In this document: one piece after another, positions 1-8,485 of the stretch
How positions within the stretch are numbered: the first letter of the stretch is position 1
Layout of the letters: every line of letters begins with the position of its first letter
NCBI RefSeq assembly: GCF_003640665.1
Contig: NZ_QQXL01000008.1
Coordinates: forward strand, 1-64,000
Origin: Galactobacter caseinivorans
Lineage (GTDB): Bacteria > Actinomycetota > Actinomycetes > Actinomycetales > Micrococcaceae
Length of the DNA: 64,000 nucleotides
Reading direction: 5' to 3'
The notes under the pieces: generated by a model
What the model was told of the DNA's origin: nothing
The model's database searches: none
Seen by the model: the letters and a program-made list of their open reading frames with translations, nothing else
Program-made: the position numbers and the translations under genes

Positions 1-918
1 GTGGCGCTGGCACAGCTGGATCCGCTGGATCCGCTGGCGATCCTAAACGACGGCGGGTACTCCCTGAACACCCTGCAGGGCACGCTCCTTGCCAAACTGG
101 CCTTGGCCCTATCCCTGGCCATCCCCGCCCTGCTGGCCTGGCTGATCCCGCGCCCGCTGCGCGCCCTGCCTTACGCTGCCCGCGACCACATTGTTGGCGG
201 AGAGAGGTCCACAAACGCGGACGATGCCAGCAGGGGGATCCTCAGGCTCGTGATCGTCGGCGCTGCGGCGTGGATCATTCCCTCAGTTGTACTTGCAGCA
301 GGTATCGATTTAAGGGACATCTGGTCTGAAATGCAGGACCTCTGGATGCTGTTACTGCTAGCGGGACTCATGGCCGCTCCCCTCGCCGCCATTTCATGCC
401 TCGGCACGGGCTTCGCGACGCTAGGGGTGCTGTGGCCCATCCTTTGCCGCGCCGGAATGCGCACGTGGACTGCTGGGTTGGCGGCCGCTAGCCTGTGCCA
501 GCTTGGGCCGGTCGTGAGGCACACCTGGGCACTCCTGACGTTGCCCAGCGAGGCCACCGACCCAAGCCAACGAGCTGATCTGGGCGGACAAGTCAGCCTC
601 GCAACCGGGTCGTTGTGGCTCATCCTCTTCATCGTACTGATCAGCGCCGCGCTCTCCCGGCTGGCGACCGAGCGCGGGATCATCTATCGCACCCTGCTGG
701 GGAGCATCCCCCTTGCGGGGTTCTCGCCGCACTACTGGCTTTGGGAAATTTTGCTGCAGTCAAGAGGGATCGACTTTCCCTTTCTGTTGCCAATCACTGG
801 CGCGTCCACCATCGTCGTTATCGCGATCATTCTGATGGCGGCCAGGCGAAATACCGCGGCCGAGGGGCGGGACTGCTCGCTAGAGCGTAGGGATCCCCAC
901 CTTCGCGCAGACAGCTAG
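1..918 (+). CDS. Membrane protein of unknown family, 5' end cut by the window
   Basis: The open frame is 305 codons in the window and runs off its left edge. The decayed copy at 990-1860 shows about 39 further N-terminal residues (starting MKTTNTP or MARRELIL) that would lie upstream of position 1. Several hydrophobic segments are visible, around residues 30-48, 83-100, 115-135, 140-160, 200-220 and 265-280, so this is a polytopic membrane protein. I recognise no family motif and assign no function. The first ~180 bases are almost identical to 1101-1270, which shows a recent tandem duplication or gene conversion. The gene ends cleanly at TAG 916-918. Confidence 0.75.
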   Translation: MALAQLDPLDPLAILNDGGYSLNTLQGTLLAKLALALSLAIPALLAWLIPRPLRALPYAARDHIVGGERSTNADDASRGILRLVIVGAAAWIIPSVVLAAGIDLRDIWSEMQDLWMLLLLAGLMAAPLAAISCLGTGFATLGVLWPILCRAGMRTWTAGLAAASLCQLGPVVRHTWALLTLPSEATDPSQRADLGGQVSLATGSLWLILFIVLISAALSRLATERGIIYRTLLGSIPLAGFSPHYWLWEILLQSRGIDFPFLLPITGASTIVVIAIILMAARRNTAAEGRDCSLERRDPHLRADS

Positions 919-989
919 GCACCCGTTCCCACGCCAAGTCACCAGCTCCATGAACCTCACCAAAGCAGAGGACCCCACCCTGGGACCCC

Positions 990-1860
990 TTGAAGACCAC
1001 GAACACCCCGGTGCCCCGGCCGGACACCCCAGCCCGGCAGGATCGGCCGATGGCCCGCCGCGAGCTGATCCTCAGGCTCGCCATCTTCGTGGTCACCTCG
1101 GTGGCGCTGGCACAGCTGGATCCGCTGGATCCGCTGGCGATCCTAAACGACGGCGGGTACTCCCTGAACACCCTGCAGGGCACGCTCCTTTCCAAACTGG
1201 CCTGGGCCCTGGCCATCCCCGCCCTGCTGGCCTGGCTGATCCCGCGCCCACTGCGCGAGCTCGCCAGGGCGCCCCGCCCGGGTCGGCCGGCAAACAGCCA
1301 GCCGACCGAGGCATTCTCCAGTTGGTCCTCATCGCCGCTGCCGCTTGGATCCCCCTGACCATCTTCCTCGCGGCCGTGAGGGACCTGACTGACAGCTCCA
1401 CTGAGTGCCCAGCGTGTGGGCCCTCTATCTGATCGTCGAGGTGCTCAGGGCACCGTTCGCGGCGATCGCGACCCTTGGCGCCGACTTCGCCACCCTGGGA
1501 GTCCCGTTGCTGATCCTAACGAGGGCTGGAATGACCCCGTGGGCCGCCGGCCTCGCGGCAACGGCCCTGCGTCAGCTAGGCCCGGCCACGCTCCACATCG
1601 CCACTTTGCTGACGCTGCCCGGCAACGCGGAAGCCGTCGCCAGACCCGGAGGAGTGGAGCGGCAGCTCAATCTGCCCAGCGGCTCGCTGTGGGTCCTGTT
1701 CCTGATCGTGCTCTTGGTGCCGCACGGTCCCTGCTGGCCCCGGGTCGCGGGCTGCGGGCTGCGGGCTGCTCTACCGCACGCTGCTGGGGCCCTCGCGGCA
1801 GCGGCCCGGGTGGTGCTGTGATCATCCTGCTGACCGCCCAAAGGCGCTACGCGATCGTCG
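990..1860 (+). pseudogene. Decayed tandem copy of the membrane protein at 1-918
   Basis: The copy begins MKTTNTP at 990 (or MARREL at 1050) and matches the first gene residue for residue over the ALAQLDPLDPLAIL region. After about residue 100 the reading frame must change to keep similarity: RGILQLVLIAAAAW lies in one frame near 1306-1345, and LRAPFAAIATLGADFATLG in another from about 1444. A further shift occurs near 1715, where the intact copy continues into its last membrane segments. At least three frameshifts and a deletion near the 3' end make a full product impossible. The remnant overlaps the 3' end of the convergent M20 gene. Confidence 0.85.
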
Positions 1861-3076
1861 CCAAATCCCCCAGCGCAACCGGCGCCGTCCGCAACGCCAA
1901 CTCGGCCAGCACCTCAACAGCGCGGGGCAACACCGCGTCGTCGAACACCGCCAGCGGCGAATGGTTGGTGGGCGCCGACGCAACGTCGACGCCGGGCGGC
2001 ACGGCTCCAAGCAAGACGTACGCGCCAGGTACCTCGTTGAGCACGCAAGAGAAGTCCTCGCTCCCCGGCTCCGCGGCGGGGAGCTCCGCGAAGGCGTCCG
2101 CACCGTAGAGGTCCTCGATGACCCCGCGCGCAAAGTCCACGTGCTCGGCGGAGTTCACGGTGACAGGGAACTCGCAGTCGTGCTTGATGGAGACGGTCAT
2201 CCCGTGCGCGTCGGCGATGCCGCGCACCAGCCGCTGCACTGCGGGAATCAGGCGCGAGCGCGCCTGGGCAGAGAAGGAGCGCAGGGTGATCGCGAGGGTG
2301 GCGAAGTCGGGGATGATGTTGGACGCGGTGCCGGCGGTGAGGTGCCCCACCGTCGCCACGACAGGGTCCATCGCATCAAACTGCCGCGTGACGAGGGTCT
2401 GCAGGCCAAGCACCATCTCAGCCGCAACGGGCACCGGATCAAGGGAGAGATGCGGCACCGATCCGTGCCCGCCCTCCCCGTTCACCGTGACGATCAGGTC
2501 ATCACAGCCGGCCTGAATGGTCCCCGCCCGGGAGACGAACTGACCGTGCGGGTACTTGGCGGAGTAGACGTGCAGCGCGTAGGCGGCGTCCGCCTTGGGT
2601 CCGGCCACCGTCAGCAGCCCCTGATCAATCATCTTCTGCGCGCCGCCGTCCGTTTCCTCGGCGGGCTGGAACATCCCGATCACGTCCGCCGCCAACTCCG
2701 AGCGGCGCTGGCTCAGCCATGCCAGGGCGCCAAAGAGCCCTGCGGTGTGAAGGTCGTGACCGCACGCGTGCATGGTCCCGGGCACGGGCGGCGCATAGTC
2801 CAGCCCCGTCTCCTCCGTCACGGGAAGCCCGTCCATATCCCCCCGCAACAGCACGACGGCGCGCCGGGTCCCCTGCGGGATCGGCGCGGCACCCCGCAGC
2901 ACGGCCACCACCGAGCTCATTCCCTCACCGGTGGTGACCTCTAGCCCCTCCACCCGCGCGAGCCGCGCCAGCACGGCGGCCTGCGTGCGCGGCAGGTCAA
3001 GGTCAAGCTCGGGGTGCGCGTGAAGCTCGCGGCGAAAGCTGATGACCTCTTGGGCCAGGTGCGTGGGAAGCGGCAC
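1847..3076 (-). CDS. M20 family amidohydrolase / metallopeptidase
   Basis: A 409-residue zinc hydrolase of the M20D (HipO/AbgB-like) group, which cleave N-acyl amino acids or related amides in the cytoplasm. The metal and catalytic motifs are present: RGDMDGLPV, HACGHDLHTA (about residue 104), FQPAEE with the catalytic glutamate pair, ALHV, and PGSEDFS near the C-terminus. The chosen start is the GTG at 3074-3076 because AGGAGG lies five bases upstream; the longest frame would begin at 3118 without such a site. Substrate cannot be told from sequence. The gene stands alone, converging on the decayed membrane gene. Confidence 0.9.
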   Translation of the reverse strand: MPLPTHLAQEVISFRRELHAHPELDLDLPRTQAAVLARLARVEGLEVTTGEGMSSVVAVLRGAAPIPQGTRRAVVLLRGDMDGLPVTEETGLDYAPPVPGTMHACGHDLHTAGLFGALAWLSQRRSELAADVIGMFQPAEETDGGAQKMIDQGLLTVAGPKADAAYALHVYSAKYPHGQFVSRAGTIQAGCDDLIVTVNGEGGHGSVPHLSLDPVPVAAEMVLGLQTLVTRQFDAMDPVVATVGHLTAGTASNIIPDFATLAITLRSFSAQARSRLIPAVQRLVRGIADAHGMTVSIKHDCEFPVTVNSAEHVDFARGVIEDLYGADAFAELPAAEPGSEDFSCVLNEVPGAYVLLGAVPPGVDVASAPTNHSPLAVFDDAVLPRAVEVLAELALRTAPVALGDLATIA

Positions 3077-3268
3077 GGGATCCTCCTGGGGTGACTCTGA
3101 CGGCGGCGCGCTGGGCACGGGGCTGAGGCCCCGTCATCAGACCCTAGCCGTGCGTCGTAGACTCCGAAGCACAGAGCACCACGTCATCCACAGCGTGCCG
3201 CAGATGGCATGCAGACGGGCGGCTGCCTCTCGGCGGCCACCCGATGCACAACGTAAGGGAACAGATTC

Positions 3269-3883
3269 TTGAGCACCTCACCTGACTCCACACCACGCAA
3301 CGCGGCTCCCGCTAGCCTCCTGGCCGGCCTAGGGGAAGACCTGCGCAAGCGCACCTTCACGTGGCTGCTGGTCCGCGGCATCCTGGCCCTGATCCTGGGC
3401 ATCCTGCTCTTTGTGGCCCCCGGTTTTGGCGCCGCAGCCATCGGCATCTTTGTGGCCTTCAGCATCGGCCTGTGGCTCATCATGGACGGAACCATCCTCT
3501 GCTCCATGGCCCTGCGGGACAAGAAGGTCGGCGCCGCCAAGTGGGGCTGGGTCCTCGCCGGCGGCATTCTCACCCTCCTGGCCGGACTGGTGGTGCTGAT
3601 CTTCCCGCTCGCGATCGCCGCGTTCCTTGGCCTGTTCATCCTCTGGACCATGGCCATCGCCTTGGTCCTGCGCGGTGTGGCCGACTTGGGAGATCGCCAC
3701 CTGGGCGGATGGGGCATTGCGCTCGGCGTGATCAACATCCTGTTCGGCGTTGTCTTCGCGATCCTGCTGTTCGCCAACCCCACCTCCGCCCTGGTGTCCC
3801 TGGTCTGGGTGGCCGGGGTCTACGGCGTGGTGTTTGGCGTCACCGGCATTGTCACCGCCTTCCGGGTGCGCAACGCCGCCTAA
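3269..3883 (+). CDS. DUF308 / HdeD-like membrane protein
   Basis: A 204-residue protein starting at TTG 3269 behind AAGGGA at 3255-3260. It has a short polar N-terminus and then six evenly spaced hydrophobic helices from about residue 32 (LLVRGILALILGILLFVAPG) to residue 198. The paired-helix layout and the LVRGILALILGI and APGFGAAAIGIFVA segments match the HdeD/DUF308 family, whose role outside enteric acid resistance is not settled. It is followed 47 bases later by an SDR gene on the same strand, possibly co-transcribed. Confidence 0.85.
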   Translation: MSTSPDSTPRNAAPASLLAGLGEDLRKRTFTWLLVRGILALILGILLFVAPGFGAAAIGIFVAFSIGLWLIMDGTILCSMALRDKKVGAAKWGWVLAGGILTLLAGLVVLIFPLAIAAFLGLFILWTMAIALVLRGVADLGDRHLGGWGIALGVINILFGVVFAILLFANPTSALVSLVWVAGVYGVVFGVTGIVTAFRVRNAA

Positions 3884-3930
3884 AGCCACACCAAAAGCAC
3901 CAGCGCCAGTACCAGCACTAAGGACACCCC

Positions 3931-4677
3931 ATGAGCTTCCACGATCAGTCCGCCCTCGTGACCGGGGCGGGTGCGGGCATCGGCCGCGCCATCGCCCTGC
4001 GCCTGGCCGCCGACGGCGCCAAGGTGCTGGTCAGCGACGTCAACGATGAGGCGGGTGCTCAGACCGCTGACCTGATCACCGCGGCAGGGGGCACCGCGCT
4101 CTACCAGCACGCCAACGTCGCGGACGCGGCGCAGGTCAAGGCGCTCATCGGCCGCGCCGTCAGCGAGTTTGGCGGCCTAACACTGGCCGTGAACAACGCC
4201 GGGGTGGGCGCCCAGCCCAAGCCGCTGCATTACCTCTCGGACGCCGAGTGGCAGCGCACCATGGACGTCACCCTCACCGGCACCTTCCAGTGCCTGCGGG
4301 AGGAGTTGGGGCACATGGTCAAGAACGGCGGGGGCGCCATCGTGAACATCGCCTCCATCGGGGCCCTGCAGTCCACACCGCATCTGAGCCCGTACGGCGC
4401 CTCCAAGCACGGCGTCCTCTCACTGACGCAGTCTGTGGCGGCCGAGTATGCCGCACGCGGCATCCGGGTCAACGCTGTGGCGCCGGGGCCCATCGTGACG
4501 GACGCCCTGGCGTCCCTGCCGCAGGAGGCGCAGGAAGACTACGCCGCCGAGGTTCCCCTGCGGCGCCTTGGCCGGCCGGAGGAGGTTGCTGACGCGGCCG
4601 CCTTCCTGCTCTCCGAGCGGGCCTCGTTCATCACCGGCCAGATCCTGGCGGTGGACGGCGGCGCGCTGGTGCGTTAG
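3931..4677 (+). CDS. Short-chain dehydrogenase/reductase
   Basis: A 248-residue classical SDR. The cofactor motif TGAGAGIG is at 11-18, NNAG at 88-91, catalytic Ser at about 142 and YGASK at 155-159. The C-terminal FITGQILAVDGG is typical of FabG-like enzymes. Asp36 at the end of the second strand (VLVSDVND) favours NAD(H). AAGGA precedes the ATG at a normal distance. The family oxidises or reduces small alcohols and ketones; the substrate is unknown. No acyl-carrier genes adjoin it, so a fatty-acid role is not indicated. Confidence 0.92.
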   Translation: MSFHDQSALVTGAGAGIGRAIALRLAADGAKVLVSDVNDEAGAQTADLITAAGGTALYQHANVADAAQVKALIGRAVSEFGGLTLAVNNAGVGAQPKPLHYLSDAEWQRTMDVTLTGTFQCLREELGHMVKNGGGAIVNIASIGALQSTPHLSPYGASKHGVLSLTQSVAAEYAARGIRVNAVAPGPIVTDALASLPQEAQEDYAAEVPLRRLGRPEEVADAAAFLLSERASFITGQILAVDGGALVR

Positions 4678-4716
4678 CGGCGGGCACCGGCCCGCGGCGC
4701 GCCACCAGCTGGTGCG

Positions 4717-5427
4717 TTAGCGGCCCGTCGCCTCGCCGCCGGTGAGGAACGCCCACTGGGCGTCGTCAAGGCCGGTGGCCTCTGCGTTGGCGGGGCTGGG
4801 GTGGAAGCGCTGCCACTGATCAAGGGAATCCAGCGCCAGACGGATGAGCGTGCCGTGGGCCACCACAATGATGCGGTCCTCCGGGTACATGCCGTGGACC
4901 CGGCGCAGCGCCTCCAGGCCGCGTTCGCCGGTGGCACGCGAGCGCTCGACGCCCGGGAGCAGTCCCAGCCGGTAGCCCTTCTCCTCGACGGGGGTGGGGT
5001 CCGCGCCGTGGCCCGGGTGCAGCACGTGGCGGGTCTGCTCCGGCAAATCGGCGTCGACGGCGCCCTCCAGTTCGCCGTAGGCCCGCTCCACCAGGCCGGG
5101 GTCCGTGGTGGGCACGGGCAGGCCAAGGTGCGCGGCGATGATGGAGCCGGTCTCAAAGGCGCGGCCAAGCGGGGAGGTCACCACACGGGTAAAGCCCTGC
5201 CCCTCGAGCGAGCGCGCGGCCAGTTGGGCCTGCTCCTTGCCCGTCTGATTCAGGGGAATGTCCACCTGCCCCTGCAGGCGGCCCGCCTTGTTCCAGTCGG
5301 TCTGACCGTGGCGGATCAGCACCATCTGCGCGGCCCCCAGGGGCACGGCGCTGGCGGTTGTTGGGTCCACGGCGACGACGGGGGTGGCAGGGAAGAGCTC
5401 AGAAGTCATGTCCTCCAGCGTATCCAA
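4717..5427 (-). CDS. Histidine phosphatase family protein
   Basis: A 236-residue protein with the phosphohistidine motif LIRHGQTDWNKAG near residue 37 and VVAHGTLIRLAL near the C-terminus, which hold the two catalytic histidines of the phosphoglycerate-mutase-like superfamily. The acidic residue segment VERAYGELEG fits cofactor-independent phosphatases. Two starts are possible, ATG 5427 and ATG 5409; neither has a well-placed ribosome site, since GGAGGA sits only one base before the second. Substrate is not predictable. It lies downstream of the aldehyde dehydrogenase on the same strand, separated by a strong hairpin. Confidence 0.85.
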   Translation of the reverse strand: MDTLEDMTSELFPATPVVAVDPTTASAVPLGAAQMVLIRHGQTDWNKAGRLQGQVDIPLNQTGKEQAQLAARSLEGQGFTRVVTSPLGRAFETGSIIAAHLGLPVPTTDPGLVERAYGELEGAVDADLPEQTRHVLHPGHGADPTPVEEKGYRLGLLPGVERSRATGERGLEALRRVHGMYPEDRIIVVAHGTLIRLALDSLDQWQRFHPSPANAEATGLDDAQWAFLTGGEATGR

Positions 5428-5492
5428 GCCGCCCGCGCGCCGCAGTGATGGGCGCGACGCTTACCCTCGGAAAAGTCACATCCGCGCACCAT

Positions 5493-5528
5493 GCCCGACG
5501 ACGCGACGGTTCCGTCGCGTCGTCGGGC
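5493..5528 (-). terminator. Perfect 17-bp hairpin, repeat-family member and probable terminator
   Basis: GCCCGACGACGCGACGG is followed after TT by its exact reverse complement. It lies just downstream of the stop of the aldehyde dehydrogenase (5593, minus strand) and before the histidine phosphatase, so it probably ends that transcript. There is no T tract. The outer GCCCGACG bases make it the most symmetrical member of the dispersed repeat described elsewhere in this window. Confidence 0.6.
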
Positions 5529-5560
5529 GCAGGGTTCCAGCGGGCGCAGGGTTCCGGCGG
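5527..5560. repeat. Two tandem 17-bp units
   Basis: The units GCGCAGGGTTCCAGCGG and GCGCAGGGTTCCGGCGG follow each other directly and differ at one base. They abut the hairpin at 5493-5528 in the 165-bp gap between two minus-strand genes. Confidence 0.8.
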
Positions 5561-5592
5561 AGACGGGGCGCCGGATGCCGCCCGGTGCGGGG

Positions 5593-7038
5593 TCAGCCGC
5601 GCAGGTACACCGTGGTGGTGTGGGTGAAGAATTCGCGCGCGGCGAGGCCCTGTTCCTTGGGCCCGTAGCCGGAGCGCTTGGCGCCACCGAAGGGCACGTG
5701 CGGGTCGGCACCCGCGGACTCGGAGTTCACGTGCAGCATGCCCACGTCAATCCCGTCCACGGCGGAGAGCGCGGTGGCGATGTCCCGTGTGAACACCGCG
5801 CAGGAGAGGCCCAGATCGCCGTGGTTGGCCGCCGCAAAGGCCTGCTGTACGCCGTCCACCAGGCGCACGGCCAGGACCGGGCCAAAGAGTTCCTCCGTCC
5901 AGGCCAGGTTCTCCAGCCCCTCGTCGCCGTCCGGCAGCTGCAGGAGCGTGGGGGTGAGGAAGGCGCCCTCGGCAGGCTCGCCTCCCAGGAGAAGGGTGGC
6001 GCCCTGTTCCACCGCCTGCTGCGTGGACGCCGCGATGGTGGACGCGGCACGGGCGGAGATGACCGGGCCCATGGCGACCCCGGGGGTCTGCGGGTCCCCC
6101 ACCGGCCAATCGGCCAAGCGGGCACGCAGGCGCTCAAGGAAGGGCTCGGCGATGGCGCGGTCAAGGACCAGGCGGGAGGTGGCCGTGCACTTTTGGCCGG
6201 TGGAGCGGAAGGCACCAAAGAGGACCTGCTCCGCGGCCAGGTCAAGGTCGGCATCCGCGAGCACCACGGAAGCGTTCTTTCCGCCCATTTCCGCCTGCAT
6301 GGGCACCCCGCGGGAGGCCGCGCGCCCAGCCAGGGCGCGGCCCACTCCGGTGGAACCGGTAAAGGTCAGGCCGTCCAGATCGGCGTGGTCCACGATCGCA
6401 TCGCCCATCGATGAGGGGCCCATGACCAGGTTCAGGACGCCGGCGGGCAGCCCGGCCTGGTGCAGGGCGCTGGCCAGGCGGTAGGCCAGGAGCGGCACCG
6501 CGGAGGCTGGCTTCCACACCACCGTGTTGCCGTACACCAGCGCGGGGGCAATCTTCCAGGCGGGGATGGCGATGGGGAAGTTGAACGGGGTGATCACACC
6601 CACCACGCCCAGCGGCTTGTGGGTCACCAGGATCTGCTCGCCGGCGCGCGGCGAGGCAAAGACCGCGCCCTGCTCGCGGTGGGCGGCCTCCGACTGGTAG
6701 CGCAGCACCTGGGCTGCGCGGGTCACCTCTCCGACACCCTCTGCCAGGGTCTTGCCCTCCTCGGCGCTGAGCTCTGCCCCCCACTCCTTGGCGTGGGATT
6801 CCACGATCGTGGCCGCGGCCGCCAGCAGCTCGCCGCGCGCCTGCAGTGGCATCCGCGCCCAGCCTGGGGCCGCGGCGCGGGCGGCGGCAAACGCCTGGTC
6901 CACCTCTGCCGGGCTCGCCGCCCGCCCCACGGAGACGACTTCTCCCGGGCGAGCCGGGTTGCTGGAGCCAATGGCGTCCCCGGCACCCTCGCGCCAGGTG
7001 CCGTTGATGAGGTGCTGCAGGGTGATGGGGGCGCTCAT
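5593..7038 (-). CDS. NAD(P)-dependent aldehyde dehydrogenase, semialdehyde type
   Basis: A 481-residue aldehyde dehydrogenase. Visible are PFNFP at 151-155, WKPA at 175-178, FTGSTGVG at 226-233, general base Glu250 in AEMGGKN, and the nucleophile Cys284 in GQKCTATS. The latter and the C-terminal VPFGGAKRSGYG are typical of the alpha-ketoglutaric/succinic semialdehyde dehydrogenase branch. AGGAGA precedes the ATG at 7038. It lies downstream of glutaryl-CoA dehydrogenase on the same strand with a 113-bp gap filled by tandem repeats. From that context I infer a role such as glutarate-semialdehyde oxidation; the family call is firm, the substrate is not. Confidence 0.9.
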   Translation of the reverse strand: MSAPITLQHLINGTWREGAGDAIGSSNPARPGEVVSVGRAASPAEVDQAFAAARAAAPGWARMPLQARGELLAAAATIVESHAKEWGAELSAEEGKTLAEGVGEVTRAAQVLRYQSEAAHREQGAVFASPRAGEQILVTHKPLGVVGVITPFNFPIAIPAWKIAPALVYGNTVVWKPASAVPLLAYRLASALHQAGLPAGVLNLVMGPSSMGDAIVDHADLDGLTFTGSTGVGRALAGRAASRGVPMQAEMGGKNASVVLADADLDLAAEQVLFGAFRSTGQKCTATSRLVLDRAIAEPFLERLRARLADWPVGDPQTPGVAMGPVISARAASTIAASTQQAVEQGATLLLGGEPAEGAFLTPTLLQLPDGDEGLENLAWTEELFGPVLAVRLVDGVQQAFAAANHGDLGLSCAVFTRDIATALSAVDGIDVGMLHVNSESAGADPHVPFGGAKRSGYGPKEQGLAAREFFTHTTTVYLRG

Positions 7039-7091
7039 GCGGCTCTCCTGGCTAGATGCGTGCGGTCGTGTGGGGCGGTCGTGCGGGACGG

Positions 7092-7154
7092 GCGGGCCTG
7101 CGGGTGAGGTCAGCGGGCCTGCGGGTGAGGTCAGCGGGCCTGCGTGTCAGGTCA
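7092..7154. repeat. Three tandem 21-bp units overlapping the gcdH stop codon
   Basis: Units begin at 7092, 7113 and 7134. The first two are identical and the third differs at two positions. The last three bases of the third unit are the stop codon of glutaryl-CoA dehydrogenase, so the array probably grew outward from the end of that gene. Confidence 0.9.
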
Positions 7155-8324
7155 GCGGTACGCGGGAAGGCCCGTGAGCTGCTGGCCCAGAATCAGGGTG
7201 TGCACCTCGTCGGTGCCCTCGTAGGTGCGCACCGATTCAAGGTTCGCTGCGTGGCGCATGGCGGGGTGCTCCGGGGTGATGCCGTTGCCGCCAAGGATGG
7301 TGCGTGCCTCGCGGCAGATCTCGATGGCCTCGCGCACATTGTTGAGCTTGCCCACGCTGATGTGGTGGATCTTCAGGGTGCCAGCGTCCTTCATTCGACC
7401 GGTGTGCAGCGCCAGCAGGAATCCCTTGTTGATCTCCAGCGCCATGTCCACCAGCTTCTTCTGGGTGAGCTGGAAGCCGGCGATGGGCCGGCCAAACTGG
7501 ATGCGCTCCCCCGCGTACGCCAGCGCGTCCTCGAAGGAGTCGCGGGCGGCGCCCATGGCCCCCCACAGGATCCCGTAGCGCGCCTCGTTGAGGCAGGAGA
7601 ACGGGCCCTTGAGTCCGCGAACGTTGGGCAGCATGGCGCTGCCGGGCAGGCGCACATCCGTGAGCTCAACATCGCACTGCACGGAGGCGCGCATGGACAT
7701 CTTGGGGGCAATGGGGGTGGCCTTGAAGCCTGGGGTGTCCGTGGGGACAACAAACCCCCGAATCCCGTCATCCGTCTGGGCCCAGACCACACCGACGGAG
7801 GCCAGCGAGGCCAGCCCAATCCAGCGCTTGGAGCCGTTGAGCACCCAGTCGTTGCCGTCGCGGCGGGCAAAGGTCTTCATGGAGGCGGGGTCGGAACCGG
7901 CCGTGGGCTCGGTCAGGCCAAAGAAGCCGATGGCCTCTCCGGCTGCCATGCGCGGCAGCCATTCCTGCTTCTGCTCCTCGGAGCCGTGCTTGTGGATCGC
8001 GGACATGGCCAGCGAGCCCTGCACGGAGACAAAGGTGCGCAGGCCGGAGTCCCCGGCCTCCAACTCGGCGCCCGCCAGACCGTACTCCACGGCGGAGCGT
8101 CCGGCGCAGCCGTAGCCCTTCAGGTGCATGCCGAGCAGACCCATCTTGCCCATCTCCGGCACCAGCTCCGTGGGGAAGTGCGCGTCCTCAAACCACTGCG
8201 CAATATTGGGGCGAATCTGCTCATCCACAAAGCTGCGCACCCGTGAGCGCGTGGCGAGTTCCTCCTCGCTGAGCAGCTCGTCGAAGTCGATGAGGTCTGC
8301 GGGGCTGGGGCCAAGGTTGCTCAC
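7152..8324 (-). CDS. gcdH: Acyl-CoA dehydrogenase, glutaryl-CoA dehydrogenase type
   Basis: A 390-residue flavoprotein of the acyl-CoA dehydrogenase family. Glutaryl-CoA dehydrogenase catalyses FAD-dependent oxidation and decarboxylation of glutaryl-CoA to crotonyl-CoA in lysine and tryptophan breakdown. The specific marks are FFGLTEPTAGSDP, CLNEARYGILWGAMGAA, FGRPIAGFQLTQKKL, and the C-terminal VRTYEGTDEVHTLILG with the catalytic Glu near residue 369. The start is the GTG at 8322-8324, eight bases after AGGAG; a longer frame to 8474 only adds low-complexity residues. It is divergent from a PucR regulator, which may control it. Confidence 0.88.
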   Translation of the reverse strand: MSNLGPSPADLIDFDELLSEEELATRSRVRSFVDEQIRPNIAQWFEDAHFPTELVPEMGKMGLLGMHLKGYGCAGRSAVEYGLAGAELEAGDSGLRTFVSVQGSLAMSAIHKHGSEEQKQEWLPRMAAGEAIGFFGLTEPTAGSDPASMKTFARRDGNDWVLNGSKRWIGLASLASVGVVWAQTDDGIRGFVVPTDTPGFKATPIAPKMSMRASVQCDVELTDVRLPGSAMLPNVRGLKGPFSCLNEARYGILWGAMGAARDSFEDALAYAGERIQFGRPIAGFQLTQKKLVDMALEINKGFLLALHTGRMKDAGTLKIHHISVGKLNNVREAIEICREARTILGGNGITPEHPAMRHAANLESVRTYEGTDEVHTLILGQQLTGLPAYR

Positions 8325-8485
8325 GGGTGGGGCTCCTGTCTGGGTAGCCAGGCTGCACGACGGCGCGTGGCTGGCTGGGCGGGCATCGCTGCGTTCCGCG
8401 GCGCGGCGGCCACGGACGTTCTTGGTCCACCGTAGGCCCGCGGCGTGAGGGGGGTCATTAGACAAACTATCCAAACCGCCCCGCC

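Noticed and set aside
7056-8246. 396-codon plus-strand frame
   Set aside because: Antisense to glutaryl-CoA dehydrogenase, whose motifs and ribosome site are convincing.
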